In this document: one piece after another, positions 1-10,096 of the stretch | How positions within the stretch are numbered: position 1 is the first letter of the stretch | Layout of the letters: each line of letters starts with the position of its first letter | Assembly (NCBI RefSeq): GCF_024679245.1 | Contig: NC_090172.1 | Coordinates: 47,548,676 to 47,612,675 of the forward strand | Length of the DNA stretch: 64,000 nucleotides | Source of the DNA: Pseudorasbora parva | Lineage: Eukaryota > Chordata > Actinopteri > Cypriniformes > Gobionidae | Direction: 5' to 3' | The notes under the pieces: model-generated | Database searches by the model: none | Told to the model about the DNA's origin: nothing | The model's input: the letters and a program-made list of their open reading frames with translations, nothing else | Translations under genes and position numbers: made by a program

Positions 1-204
1 CAGTGTGCAAACGCCAACCTGTTAACATGGGAGCCGAAACAAAAACGGACACGCCACGCAGCCGAGACGCTCGCTTGCAGTGTGTCCCCGGATTTGATTA
101 ACCAACTTGTTGATATTTAATCGATGGGCATAGCCCGTAGGCTGAGTTGCATACATAGAAAAATCGTATAATATGTTTCTTTGTTGTAGGTTAATACTTA
201 TTTA

Positions 205-278
<74 letters not shown>

Positions 279-577
279 TGTGTGTGTAGCCTACTTTATG
301 TTTTCAAGGTTTTATTGAATGCATTGCTCTTGTATAGTCTTACTTTGGAATTTTAAGAGCAATAAACATATATTGCAATGTTAAGGAATTTGTTTTTTCA
401 TTCAGATAATTAAATCAACATGTATAAATTGCTATTAGGCAATTAATGGGGAGATAATCGGTAATCGAATCGTAACCGAATCGGACAGGAAAAATTAATC
501 GTTAGATTAATCGATGCATCGAAAAAATAATCGCTAGATTAATCGTTTAAAAAATAATCGTTTATCCCAGCCCTAGT
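1..577 (-). mobile_element. Degenerate non-autonomous DNA transposon end (hAT-like?)
   Basis: From about 440 to 577 the sequence is dense in ATTAATCG/CGATTAAT motifs and stops at CCCAGCCCTAG. Read on the minus strand this begins with the CTAGGGCTGGG start typical of many vertebrate non-autonomous hAT-like elements. The upstream 1-200 region contains another ATTTAATCGATGGG motif and may be the same element, with a GT microsatellite inside it. No transposase is visible. The class assignment is inference from the terminal sequence; the left end is probably outside the window. Confidence 0.4.
207..287. repeat. (GT)n microsatellite
   Basis: About 40 near-perfect TG units with one TC interruption near 278. 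Confidence 0.97.
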
Positions 578-1189
578 TTGAATTAAGAAGCTTTCACCTG
601 AAAATGACTAAAAAGAACATTGCTTTTCCAGTCAATATGAGCGCATTTCCACACATGTATGTACGTGCATATGCTGGTTTTAAATCCCAGAGATCAAACT
701 ATAATCATTTTGACAAATATTGTTGACTTTTCTACTGAAAAGTGCCAAATTGCCATTACAAACATTGTGCATTTAACAGCCTTAAAAGCTGTTTACAGTC
801 TTCACTGGTAAATTTACAGTGTTCACTGGTAAATTAACAAACTCATTTAATGCTGGTGCCTAAATTTGAATAAATTATAAAAATTTGTACGTATGCTTAC
901 TAGATGTAGAAATATTGTTTCCTGCTGGACTGGCCATATGTAAAAACATAAAACAAATAATGCAAATAAGTAAAAAAAAATAGTCCAATCTAGTGGCAAA
1001 TTAGAGTATAGTCAGTTAAGTTACCCTGTAGGAGCACAAGCTGGTTAAAGAGTTACTTCAGTGATTTAGCATTAAGCTTTGTATTTAAAGTGGGTCGTTA
1101 ATGTAGTAGAAATGGGAAATTATTTTTGAATTTGGTGCCTTCTAGACTGGGAAAAGACAGAAAATGTATTTTTGTCTCATGGGGATGAA
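578..1189. other. AT-rich sequence without recognisable gene
   Basis: No ORF, RNA gene or repeat family is recognisable here. It lies directly upstream of the candidate promoter. Confidence 0.5.
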
Positions 1190-1429
1190 AGACAACAACT
1201 CCCAGAATGCACTTGCTTCGCTGCCCTACGAGGCTCCTCCCAAAGCCACCGCTGCTGGATTACTGGATCACTTTCCCACCGTGTTCATTTTCATAAAATC
1301 AGTTCAGTTAGTGAACAGGCACTACAATTAAAAACTGAACGTGTCTGTTCAATAACGTGTGTGTGAGCAGAACGAGAATCACGGCACAAACGCAGCAGGA
1401 GTCAGATTATATTCATCACGATAGCTGAG
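1190..1429 (+). promoter_or_regulatory. Candidate promoter and non-coding first exon with splice donor
   Basis: A near-consensus ZNF143/THAP11-type promoter motif (AACTCCCAGAATGCA, 1197-1211) sits at the start of a locally CG-richer stretch. About 220 bases downstream is a strong splice donor, GAG|GTAAGC, with the intron GT at 1430-1431. Together they suggest transcription starting near 1230-1300 and a 5' untranslated exon ending at 1429. No convincing ORF begins here and no downstream coding exon is recognised in the window. This would make much of the window a first intron. The call is inference from two short motifs. Confidence 0.33.
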
Positions 1430-1431
1430 GT

Positions 1432-2950
1432 AAGCATGGGCGCGGCACATTCACAGCACGTGTTCAGTCTGGCGTGTTTTCAGTTCGTGCCTTTGGAAGG
1501 TTAACTTTCATAGGAATTAATTTGAGAAGTTGAATCACTCACTTTGCTCCGCCAGCCGCTGCTCCATTTACATGAATGCCCACAGCTGCGAGCCACGCGC
1601 TGTGAGTGCAATCTCCCATCCCCCATGCGCGGGATGAAAACATGCGGGAATAGCTCCTTCTACTGACTGTAGTCTTTAGCCTCTGGCAAAAAAATGATTA
1701 TCTGAGGATTTTTTCCAGAAATAAAATGCATAAATCTCTCTTCTCAGTGGGATTTGAGGGGGGAAAGCACAATCATTCGAATGTACTCCTGGGTTTCTAC
1801 TGATACTAAAATCAGTAGAAAATCGCTGAAGTAACACTTTAAGCACAAACTGCATATTTTGGCAGCAGGAATTACTCAAAGACTGATGTCCTGTTTAATC
1901 TGCTGGCTAAATGATAAGGCATGTTCATGAATGAGAATGAAGAACAAAGGCTTTTTTGTTAGCACAAAATGAGAAAAAATCTATTTTGTGCTTATGGACA
2001 GATAACTGTAATGGGCTTGTCTTGCCATAGAACAGTTGTACATACTTTCTCTGTCTTTCTCTCTAAGCTGTTTTTGCTTGTTTTTTTGTTTTTTTCTGTG
2101 AATCACAGTCATATTTGTCTGAGGATCACGAGTCCACTGCCATGAAACTCAATTAGTGTCTCCAGATCCACAGGGCTCACCTTCTTTTGATTACAATTCT
2201 TCTTCTTCTTCTTTTGAAACCCTTTTGTTCTCTATTTCTTCTCTCATATCTTCTCATGAGGGAAGTGTGCAGTCTAAAGCTCACTCGCACAATGTGCTGG
2301 GACCTCAACGTTCCCAAGATTTTTTCTTTCTGCCTTTCTTTTCTGAAGCAGAGAATGTCTGAAAGTGCTGTTAAACCACATTGTCATTAGTTGGTTACAT
2401 CAGAACAGAGGGAGAATGGAGGAGATTTTCTTCAATCACAGGCCATCTATCCCCGGCAGACATGCTGACTGCAGCTGTGCTTGTCTTCATCTGGGAACCG
2501 TTTTCACGAGCTCCGCTCAAGCCCTTGCGCCCTAATAGGCTGATAATCCATACACGGTTATACAACATGTGATTTGGCCTCTCGCTGTGTGTTTATTATT
2601 TATGATTTTTCTGGGAAAGGAGTCACACCGCAGAATGTGTTGTTAAACTTGTGCAGATGGAGGGGTTCCTGTGTTTCAGCATTGATTACTCTTGCATTGA
2701 TTGTTTAGCACTGATTGAAGTAGAACCCCATGCATGGTGACCTTACTTTCAACTCCAATAAACAAACTCTGCATGTGTTCCGCAAAGCTTTTAGCCATCA
2801 TACTCTCTGATGATGGAGGACTGTTTCTATCATGGTGCGTTAATGTAGAATATTTCCAATACTTCCTCTAGAGGAAACTGTACAGTCCTTCATAAAAGGT
2901 GCTGCTCTTTCGACTAGGTAGTTTGATGTTACTCAAACGTTCAAAAAGTA
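1432..2950. other. Non-coding stretch, no gene recognised
   Basis: Contains a CG-richer shoulder to about 1640, then AT-rich unique-looking DNA. Short open frames here have no recognisable domain or repeated codon structure. Confidence 0.5.
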
Positions 2951-3026
2951 AGATAGATAGATAGATAGATAGATGGATGGACGGACGGACGGACGGACAG
3001 ACAGACAGATAGATAAATAGATAGAT
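2951..3026. repeat. GATA/GGAC tetranucleotide microsatellite
   Basis: A compound repeat: AGAT units, then GGAC units, then ACAG units, then AGAT again. The shift of unit within one array suggests successive point changes spread by slippage. Confidence 0.95.
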
Positions 3027-4390
3027 CTAGTTCAATTTCTCAAGCAGTATGTAATATAGCTGATTGTGAATGTAAATATTCTGCAAAGTTGTAAACTCGA
3101 AAGTGCATGATAAATAAAATGATTGCCTCCCTAAAGAAAGGATCGACTCTGAAGTGCCTTGACGAGACGGTTGTGATCCGAATCCCACTGTGTGATGTTT
3201 CTACATCCCTAGAAAAGACATGCACAATGCCCACCTATGTTGTACGTTGTCCGTCCACTAACAACTTGTGCCGTTTTCAGACGTAATTTTACTGATGACT
3301 GCTTCATTATAACCTAAAACTGTCTATTAATGTAGATTGTCTGTCGTTCTTACTTTTAGTAAAGATAAAGGATAGGTCAAAAGTTGTTTTGCAAACTTTG
3401 TTACATTACATCAGTCATTTACATTAGTGCTCGGTTATTGATACAGTTTATACAGTTTCTGCATGTGCACCGCAATAAATTATAAATAAATGCATCAGTT
3501 TATTGATGGACATAGTCTTGTTAATGCTGATGTTGAGGAATTACAGTTGAAACATCTTATAATGTACCTTAAACTGAGTAGCGGATCACTGAGAAAAGTC
3601 CTCCTCATATCATCCTTGTGATGGAGGTTCGGTTTGAATAATTAGTCCTTCCAATGTTCATCAGACTTGCTCTCAGATTGAAATGGTAACTTGATATGGT
3701 CTTTACTGTGTGTACAATCACAGAGCTTTAGGTAGCGGAGCTGAAATTTATGGGAATGGGAGTTTTGTTTCCAAAGTGCTCTGTAAGCAGTAGACCAATC
3801 ACGACAGACTGGGCCATCTGGCCAATCAGAGCAGAGCATGCTCTCGGAAAGAAAATCATTGAAAAATGTGGTAATGTGAAATGTATATTATGAGAAAATG
3901 TAAGTTTTTTTTTTTTTTTACCTTTGATGCAAGTAAACATGTTTTAGGAGTCCTCTTCCCCCACCTTAAAAATAGCATAATAGGTGCAATTTAAAAATGA
4001 CTTAACAACCAGTATATATTTTTTTCTGCCATTTTAGAAATGTATAGGTGTCACTGAAGTACATTGCAGCTAAATTATTTCAAGCTGTTATTGTAAAAGT
4101 TAAGTCTTGTAAAGAAAAAATAAAATGTAATGACAAATACACATTTTTCAGACACATATAAAACTATGTTAAAAAAAATGAATATGTTTTATATTGAGGG
4201 ACAGTAAAAGTGTTGTCAGGTCAAGCTCATGTTGAGCTCTGGTTTGTGAATTCCAGTATAAATTTATCAAATAGAATTCCTGATATGGGCGCTGCTTTAA
4301 AATCCAGAGGATATCTGTAGACTTTTCTACTATCATGATTACTTTTCTGGTAAAAAAAAAGAAAAAAAAGATTGTCTTTCACTCTGATGT

Positions 4391-4393
<3 letters not shown>
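3027..4393. other. Non-coding stretch, no gene recognised
   Basis: AT-rich, with a short poly-T run near 3906. No domain-bearing ORF or RNA gene was seen. Confidence 0.5.
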
Positions 4394-4437
<44 letters not shown>

Positions 4438-4441
4438 ACAC
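4394..4441. repeat. (AC)n microsatellite
   Basis: About 24 AC units with one AG interruption near 4433. An open frame across it is low-complexity Cys-Val and is not a gene. Confidence 0.95.
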
Positions 4442-5302
4442 TCACTCATCCACTTCGCCTCTAAAAGTGGCTTCATGATAAATTGAGGGTTTCTATTAAT
4501 AGCAGGTTGACATTTTTACCGCAAGCCCAAGCATTCAATAGCAGCATTTCAGAGCCCCTTGGTGAAAGCCCAAAGACAAACACTTTGCTTTTTTCCAGCA
4601 TACTTTCCAAAGTGCAGATGTTGCAGAAGTGTCACATTACGAGGATTTTACCTCTGTTTTAAGAGATGTTGCAAACTGAATACGTGTGTGTCTGTGTGTG
4701 AGAGAGCGAGCGAGAGAGAGCGAGAGAGGGAGAGGAGGCCAAAACGAGAGGTCTTAAAAAGTTCACAGCCTGCAGTGGAAAGTGTTTCTCCATCTCCCAC
4801 AGATATCCTCATTCTCTCCCTCTGTTAGCTACCGAGCTGGAAGCAATTTGGTTGTTACTGAAAATCAGTTGACATGTGGGATTTTTGACAGTAACAACAC
4901 ACATATTTCACCCTTCCATGAACTTAACATACATTTGATAAAGAAAATCTGACATGGCCAATCTGTTTAATTATCCTTTTATATATTTACATACAATATA
5001 AATATATGGCATTGTGAGAATACGTGAGATATGACCTGACCTCAAAGGGTGTGCTCACATCTGCCCAGGCATGTGTTTTTCTTTCTTGGTGCGGTCCTAC
5101 TGATGTGTTTCTGTGTCTTTATTTTGCCTGTGCTGACATGTTTATCTACGCTGGCTGTTTTCTCGGTACACTCTAACCTCTGGCTGTCCCCTTGCTCGGT
5201 GTTACAGGTGGAAAATGCTGTTTGTGTCTCTGTCTCTTTCCCTGAGTCCCTGAGCAACATCAGCCAAGCTGATACATCACATCAGTCCTGTGGGCCTCTC
5301 AA

Positions 5303-5537
<235 letters not shown>

Positions 5538-5660
5538 TATTCATGACAAGCTTGCACATTTGTTACTGTAATGCTTTGCAATTAATCACAGTAAAAACTT
5601 TGAATATCACTTACAGTGAGATCCATCAATCCACCCAGCTCTATATCTATCTGTCTGTCT

Positions 5661-5985
5661 TTAAAGGGTTACCACCCAAAAAAATCAGCATATTAATTCA
5701 TGATTCGGATCACATGTCAAACTGCTGAAATCACCTCACATTGTCGATACGAATCCTGAATTGATACACTGATTCATAACCATTCGAATCTTTGTTTCGT
5801 AATCGGCCCATCACTATATAAGTAATAATTTAGATGCTGTCAATGAAGGCCTTTCTGAGCCATCGGATTTCAACAAAAATATCTTCATTTGTGTTCCGAA
5901 GATGAACGGTCTTACGGGTGTCGTACGACATTGGGGTAAGTAATTATTGACAGAATTTTCATTTTTGGTGAACTAACCCTTTAAA
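5661..5985. mobile_element. Decayed palindromic MITE
   Basis: The left end TTTAAAGGGTTACCACCC and the right end GGTGAACTAACCCTTTAAA are inverted relatives. The right interior carries the same stretch (GTGTTCCGAAGATGAACG and neighbours) seen in the palindromic elements at 33464 and 39762. The central part is diverged. It is a non-autonomous element with no ORF. Confidence 0.65.
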
Positions 5986-8529
5986 GCTTATTTAGTTTCA
6001 AGACTGTAGCATTTTCTCCAGAACTTTCAAACAATGTTTAGTCAAGATTCTGATTTTTACAGGGGTTTTTTTATATATTGAAATTTGAGTTGCTTTTGTG
6101 CATGCAGTTTGCTACATAAATTCGAATTTCTGTTCTAAATGACACACAACTCTTCTGGCAACACCATGTCGCCTATATGCTACAAACAAAAACCAAAACT
6201 AGATTTATTCCACCACAACATTTAGCTCATCTGAATGGGAGTCATGTAGTTTTGCTGTGTGTGCACTTGCTTGAAGGTTTTGATCGGACCACACTCTTTA
6301 TTTTATGCCCACCCCTTCAAAACCAGCCTCCCACCCTGTTCAATCCGGCTGGTTCCTTCTTCCGGAACCTCATCATTCAGAAATGAAACACTGCATTGTT
6401 CCAGATCACAGTCTGGTAAACACCCTGTGTTTTGCCCTGTGCTTTCCTTCTCCCTCATCTCTTTCTTCCACCACTCTGTTTATTCCTTTTTTCTTTTTCT
6501 ATTTTATAAATATACACACACTCACCTATTGTCTTTGTTATACAACACAGTTGAGCCAATGCATTTGTTCTGTTTCAGATATCTCTTACAGTTGTGTCTG
6601 ATGACTAACTTTTGAGGCAAACTGCCACGTGTGGCTTTCCAGCATCTTTTGGTCATCTGTGGCCTTGCAGACCAGTGGTGAAGACCAAAGGTATGACTAA
6701 GGTGTTTGTTTATACCATTCCTTTCCTCTTTCCTGCAAACAGGCTCTTTTCCGCCTTTCACTCTTTCAAAACTCTGTTTAAACTCTCACTTTCATTTTTT
6801 GCCCACTTTGCCTTTCTTCCATGTTTCTCTCATTGCCATTCTCTTTGAGAGGGGATCATGTTTATGTCTCCAGTCTGCGTTTTAGTCGGTCATACCAGTA
6901 TGTCTCCAATACCTAAATCCAATTACATAGTCTGAGAAAAAAAATCTAATAATGGGCCTTAGAATGTTGGTTCCTTATGAAAGAAATAAGCACTTAAAAT
7001 GTTTTATTCATATTTTTCCCAGGTTTCTGTCTTTATAACTCACACATGGGAAATTAATTCAGCAGATCATTAAAAACAGAACCATGAATAAGCCCCAAAC
7101 ACTGGAGATCTGTAATATAGGACGAAATGACTTAACACTAAGCAACAAAAAATATATAAGTATTTCATAATAGCCTGTTCGTAATGGTGTATGACACAGC
7201 TAAGCAACAAAAACTTTCCTAATAGAGTCGAGAGCGAGAGAATGAGGGGGAAAGGGTAATGTTGTTGTTTTTTTAAGTTTAAATATGAAAACAGATTTGT
7301 CAAATTTTATTTCATTATTTTATTTGTATAATTTAAAAATAATGTGAAAAATATGTGATATCTTAAAAATGTAAACATATATCTGCTTTTTCTATGTTTT
7401 TTATCACATTTCTTTTTTAAAGTTGACTGGACAAAATGTTTCTGCATTTCGGTTTTATATTATTAGTTTACACATTATTCTAAGTAAAGTGAGCAAATCC
7501 AACCACATATAATCATATATTCATATTCATATTCACATTCATATTTTTGTTTCCAAGTTTAATCTACTTGCCTTTTATTTTACTATAGGATGCAGACATT
7601 CTTCTAAGATAATGGTAGATCTAAAATATAATAAAATATTTTACCCCATTTTCTTTCCTGATTTGTTTAAATTTGAAATGTCTTTTACAAGATTTTTTTT
7701 TTTTTTGTCCAGAAACAATTCTAAGTCAAAGTTTCTCTATATATTTTTTTTATTAAAAAATGTTCTATGCTATTGTATGCCCTTTTGACGTTTTCTGTTG
7801 AAGAGCCTCTCATTTAAATTATGTGGTTCTTGTGTGACATAAGATTCATGTTGTGTCTTGGTATCTTCCCTCCCTTTTCTCCTTTATTGTTGGTGGAATT
7901 CAACCAATCCCCTCCCATCCCATCACATCCCAGAGTCCCCAAAACCAGAGCATCTGGTTGTGCCTCAGCACCCACTTCCGACCACAGTTTTTCAAACAGG
8001 CAGAAAGGGCCTTCGTTCCTGAAAATAACTTGGACAGGGAGAGGCACGCATGTAGCTCTCAGTGGCAATAGCAGTTTCTATCGCAGACGCTACTGTAGTG
8101 TAAAGACATTTTATGCTTCTGTTACAATAACATTTGACATATGCTACTTGCATAGTTCTTTATAAGCTTTTGGTATAAAATCAACAATCTTTGCATTCTA
8201 ACAAACACGAGACGGAAAAAAAAAGAGGAAAAGAGTTCATTAGCAAAACACTTTAATCATGCTGATGGTTTGGTTGTAGTCAGAGGCCTTAACACAAAGT
8301 CTATACAAAGCATAGTTCGGAAAGCCTCTGAGCTAATATAGATTCATATTCATAAAACATCTCACATTTTCTTTGTAACTTCCTATGTAGCTCACTCAAA
8401 TTGATTTATTTTATCTACATAAAAGCTTTTAATGGTCGATACATACAGCTTTTAAAGAGTCATGGCTGCCAAGCAACTCAAACCGACCTCAAATCTCTCT
8501 AACAAAAAGACATAAACACATATGGAGAA
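5986..8529. other. Non-coding stretch before the DIRS element
   Basis: AT-rich DNA with poly-T runs near 7690 and 7745. Several open frames of 70-118 codons exist but show no domain, no codon bias and heavy Ser/Phe/Leu composition. I do not call a gene. Confidence 0.5.
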
Positions 8530-8577
8530 AACGTCTCAGGTTACGTATGTAACCCTAGTTCCCTGAGGGAACGAGAC

Positions 8578-8725
8578 GCTGCGTCGAAACGCTGTGAGAA
8601 CGCCTCTGTTTAAATGCGTCGTGAAGCGCCTGTAGAACCATTCCATCGGAAAAAAGATCGATCGTCGGCGTGATGACGTCATCGACCGGAAGCTATAAAA
8701 CGTCCGTGAAAACAAACAGGAACTA
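8578..8725 (+). repeat. DIRS inverted terminal repeat (3' side of element)
   Basis: 148 bases, reverse complement of 13733-13880, with no difference noticed by eye. It contains the palindromic TGATGACGTCATC segment. Confidence 0.93.
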
Positions 8726-8780
8726 ACTTCTGATAAAGCCTGAAGTAAGTGATCACGGACACGCCGGGAGTATGGCAAAG

Positions 8781-8881
8781 CGACGCAGCGTCTCGTTCCC
8801 TCAGGGAACTAGGGTTACATACGTAACCTGAGACGTTCCCTTTCGGGGAACTCGAGCTGCGTCGAAACGCTGTGAGAACGC
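8781..8881 (-). repeat. DIRS internal complementary region
   Basis: Bases 8781-8837 are the reverse complement of the extreme left end (8530-8586). Bases 8835-8881 are the reverse complement of the extreme right end (13855-13901). The halves overlap by three bases (GTT, 8835-8837). In the DIRS-1 model this region templates joining of the two cDNA ends into a circle, which the recombinase then integrates. It lies just downstream of the recombinase stop codon, as in known DIRS elements. Confidence 0.9.
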
Positions 8882-8941
8882 TTATACCCACATCGCCATA
8901 GGACCAAGTGTCTCGTATGTGTGAAGCCGAAGCGCACACGG

Positions 8942-10096
8942 TTACGAGAGTACCTGTGCCCCTACTGTAGATGCCAGGTCTAGTTCGTAGAACCTGACGA
9001 AGGTAGAAGGAGACGACCAACCGGCCGCGTTACAGATATCATGGAGGGAAGCCCCCGACAAAAGTGCTTTAGAAGCAGCCATACCCCTGGTTGAGTGCGC
9101 CCGGACAGCCAGTGGAGATGGCTGCCCGGTAGCTTCATAAGCAAGTGAAATGGCCTCGACCACCCACTTGCTCATCCTCTGCTTGGATACTGGGGCCCCC
9201 TTCTTAGGGGGTCCAAAGCAAACAAACAACTGTTCAGTTTTTCTCCACAGGGCAGCTCTGTGGACATAAGTATCCAGTGCCCTCACAGGACACAGCAGAT
9301 TCAATCTTTCCTGGTCTGACGTCATAAATGGAGGAGGACAGAAGGCTTGTAGAGTGATGGGGCCCCGTGGGCTCGTAGGAACCTTGGGGACATAACCCGG
9401 CCTGGGATGCAGAAATGCTTTCACCATCCCTGGCGCAAACTCTAGACATGAGGGCTCTACCGACAGAGACTGAATATCTCCTATCCTTTTAAGAGATGAT
9501 ATGGCCAAAAGGAAGATGGTTTTTAGGGTGAGGAACTTATCCGAAACCTCCTCCAGAGGTTCGAACGGAGGTCCGGACAAGCCCCTCAAAACAATGGCCA
9601 AGTCCCATGCCGGGACCCTCGAGTGCATAACTGGCCTCAACCTTAATGAGCCACGAAGGAAGCGTGTAATTAGAGGGTGTCTTCCCAAAGACACTCCACT
9701 GCAAGGGACGTGGACAGCACCCAAGGCCGCCACGTACACCTTAAGTGTGGAGGGGGTCAACCCTGCAGAGAACCTCTCCTGCAGGAACTCCAGCACTGTA
9801 CCAACCGGGCAGTTAACTGGATCCCACTGGCGTTCTCTGCACCATGCTGAGAAAAGTCTCCATTTCAAAGCGTACAGCTTCCTTGTGGACGGAGCTCTGG
9901 AGTGTAGGATGGTCTCTACGACCTCGGCCGAGAGACCCTCCTCTATGAGCCTAGCCCCCTCAGAGGCCAGGCCCACAGTTTCCACATCTCTGGGCGTGGG
10001 TGCAGGAATCTCCCGCCCGCCTGAGAGAGTAGATCCCTCCTGGTCGGAATCTCCATCGGAGAGCCTTCCAGGAGAGATATCAGGTCCGAAAACCAT
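8942..10096 (-). CDS. DIRS tyrosine recombinase
   Basis: This ORF encodes the integrating enzyme of the element, a phage-integrase-type recombinase expected to act in the nucleus on circular cDNA. With the start placed at the ATG at 10096 it is 384 residues. Catalytic signature residues are present: Arg204 in the KRIGDIQSL block, His334 and Arg337 in an H-x-x-R motif (AHSTRG), and the nucleophile Tyr370 in VRFYELDL, 14 residues before the stop. The N-terminal half has a SAM-like core-binding segment (STRKLYALKWRLF and following). It overlaps the end of the RT frame by 154 bases. The same frame stays open upstream for some 650 further codons antiphase to RT, so the true start is uncertain. The 10096 ATG is chosen because recognisable recombinase-like sequence begins downstream of it. 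Confidence 0.88.
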   Translation of the reverse strand: MVFGPDISPGRLSDGDSDQEGSTLSGGREIPAPTPRDVETVGLASEGARLIEEGLSAEVVETILHSRAPSTRKLYALKWRLFSAWCRERQWDPVNCPVGTVLEFLQERFSAGLTPSTLKVYVAALGAVHVPCSGVSLGRHPLITRFLRGSLRLRPVMHSRVPAWDLAIVLRGLSGPPFEPLEEVSDKFLTLKTIFLLAISSLKRIGDIQSLSVEPSCLEFAPGMVKAFLHPRPGYVPKVPTSPRGPITLQAFCPPPFMTSDQERLNLLCPVRALDTYVHRAALWRKTEQLFVCFGPPKKGAPVSKQRMSKWVVEAISLAYEATGQPSPLAVRAHSTRGMAASKALLSGASLHDICNAAGWSSPSTFVRFYELDLASTVGAQVLS

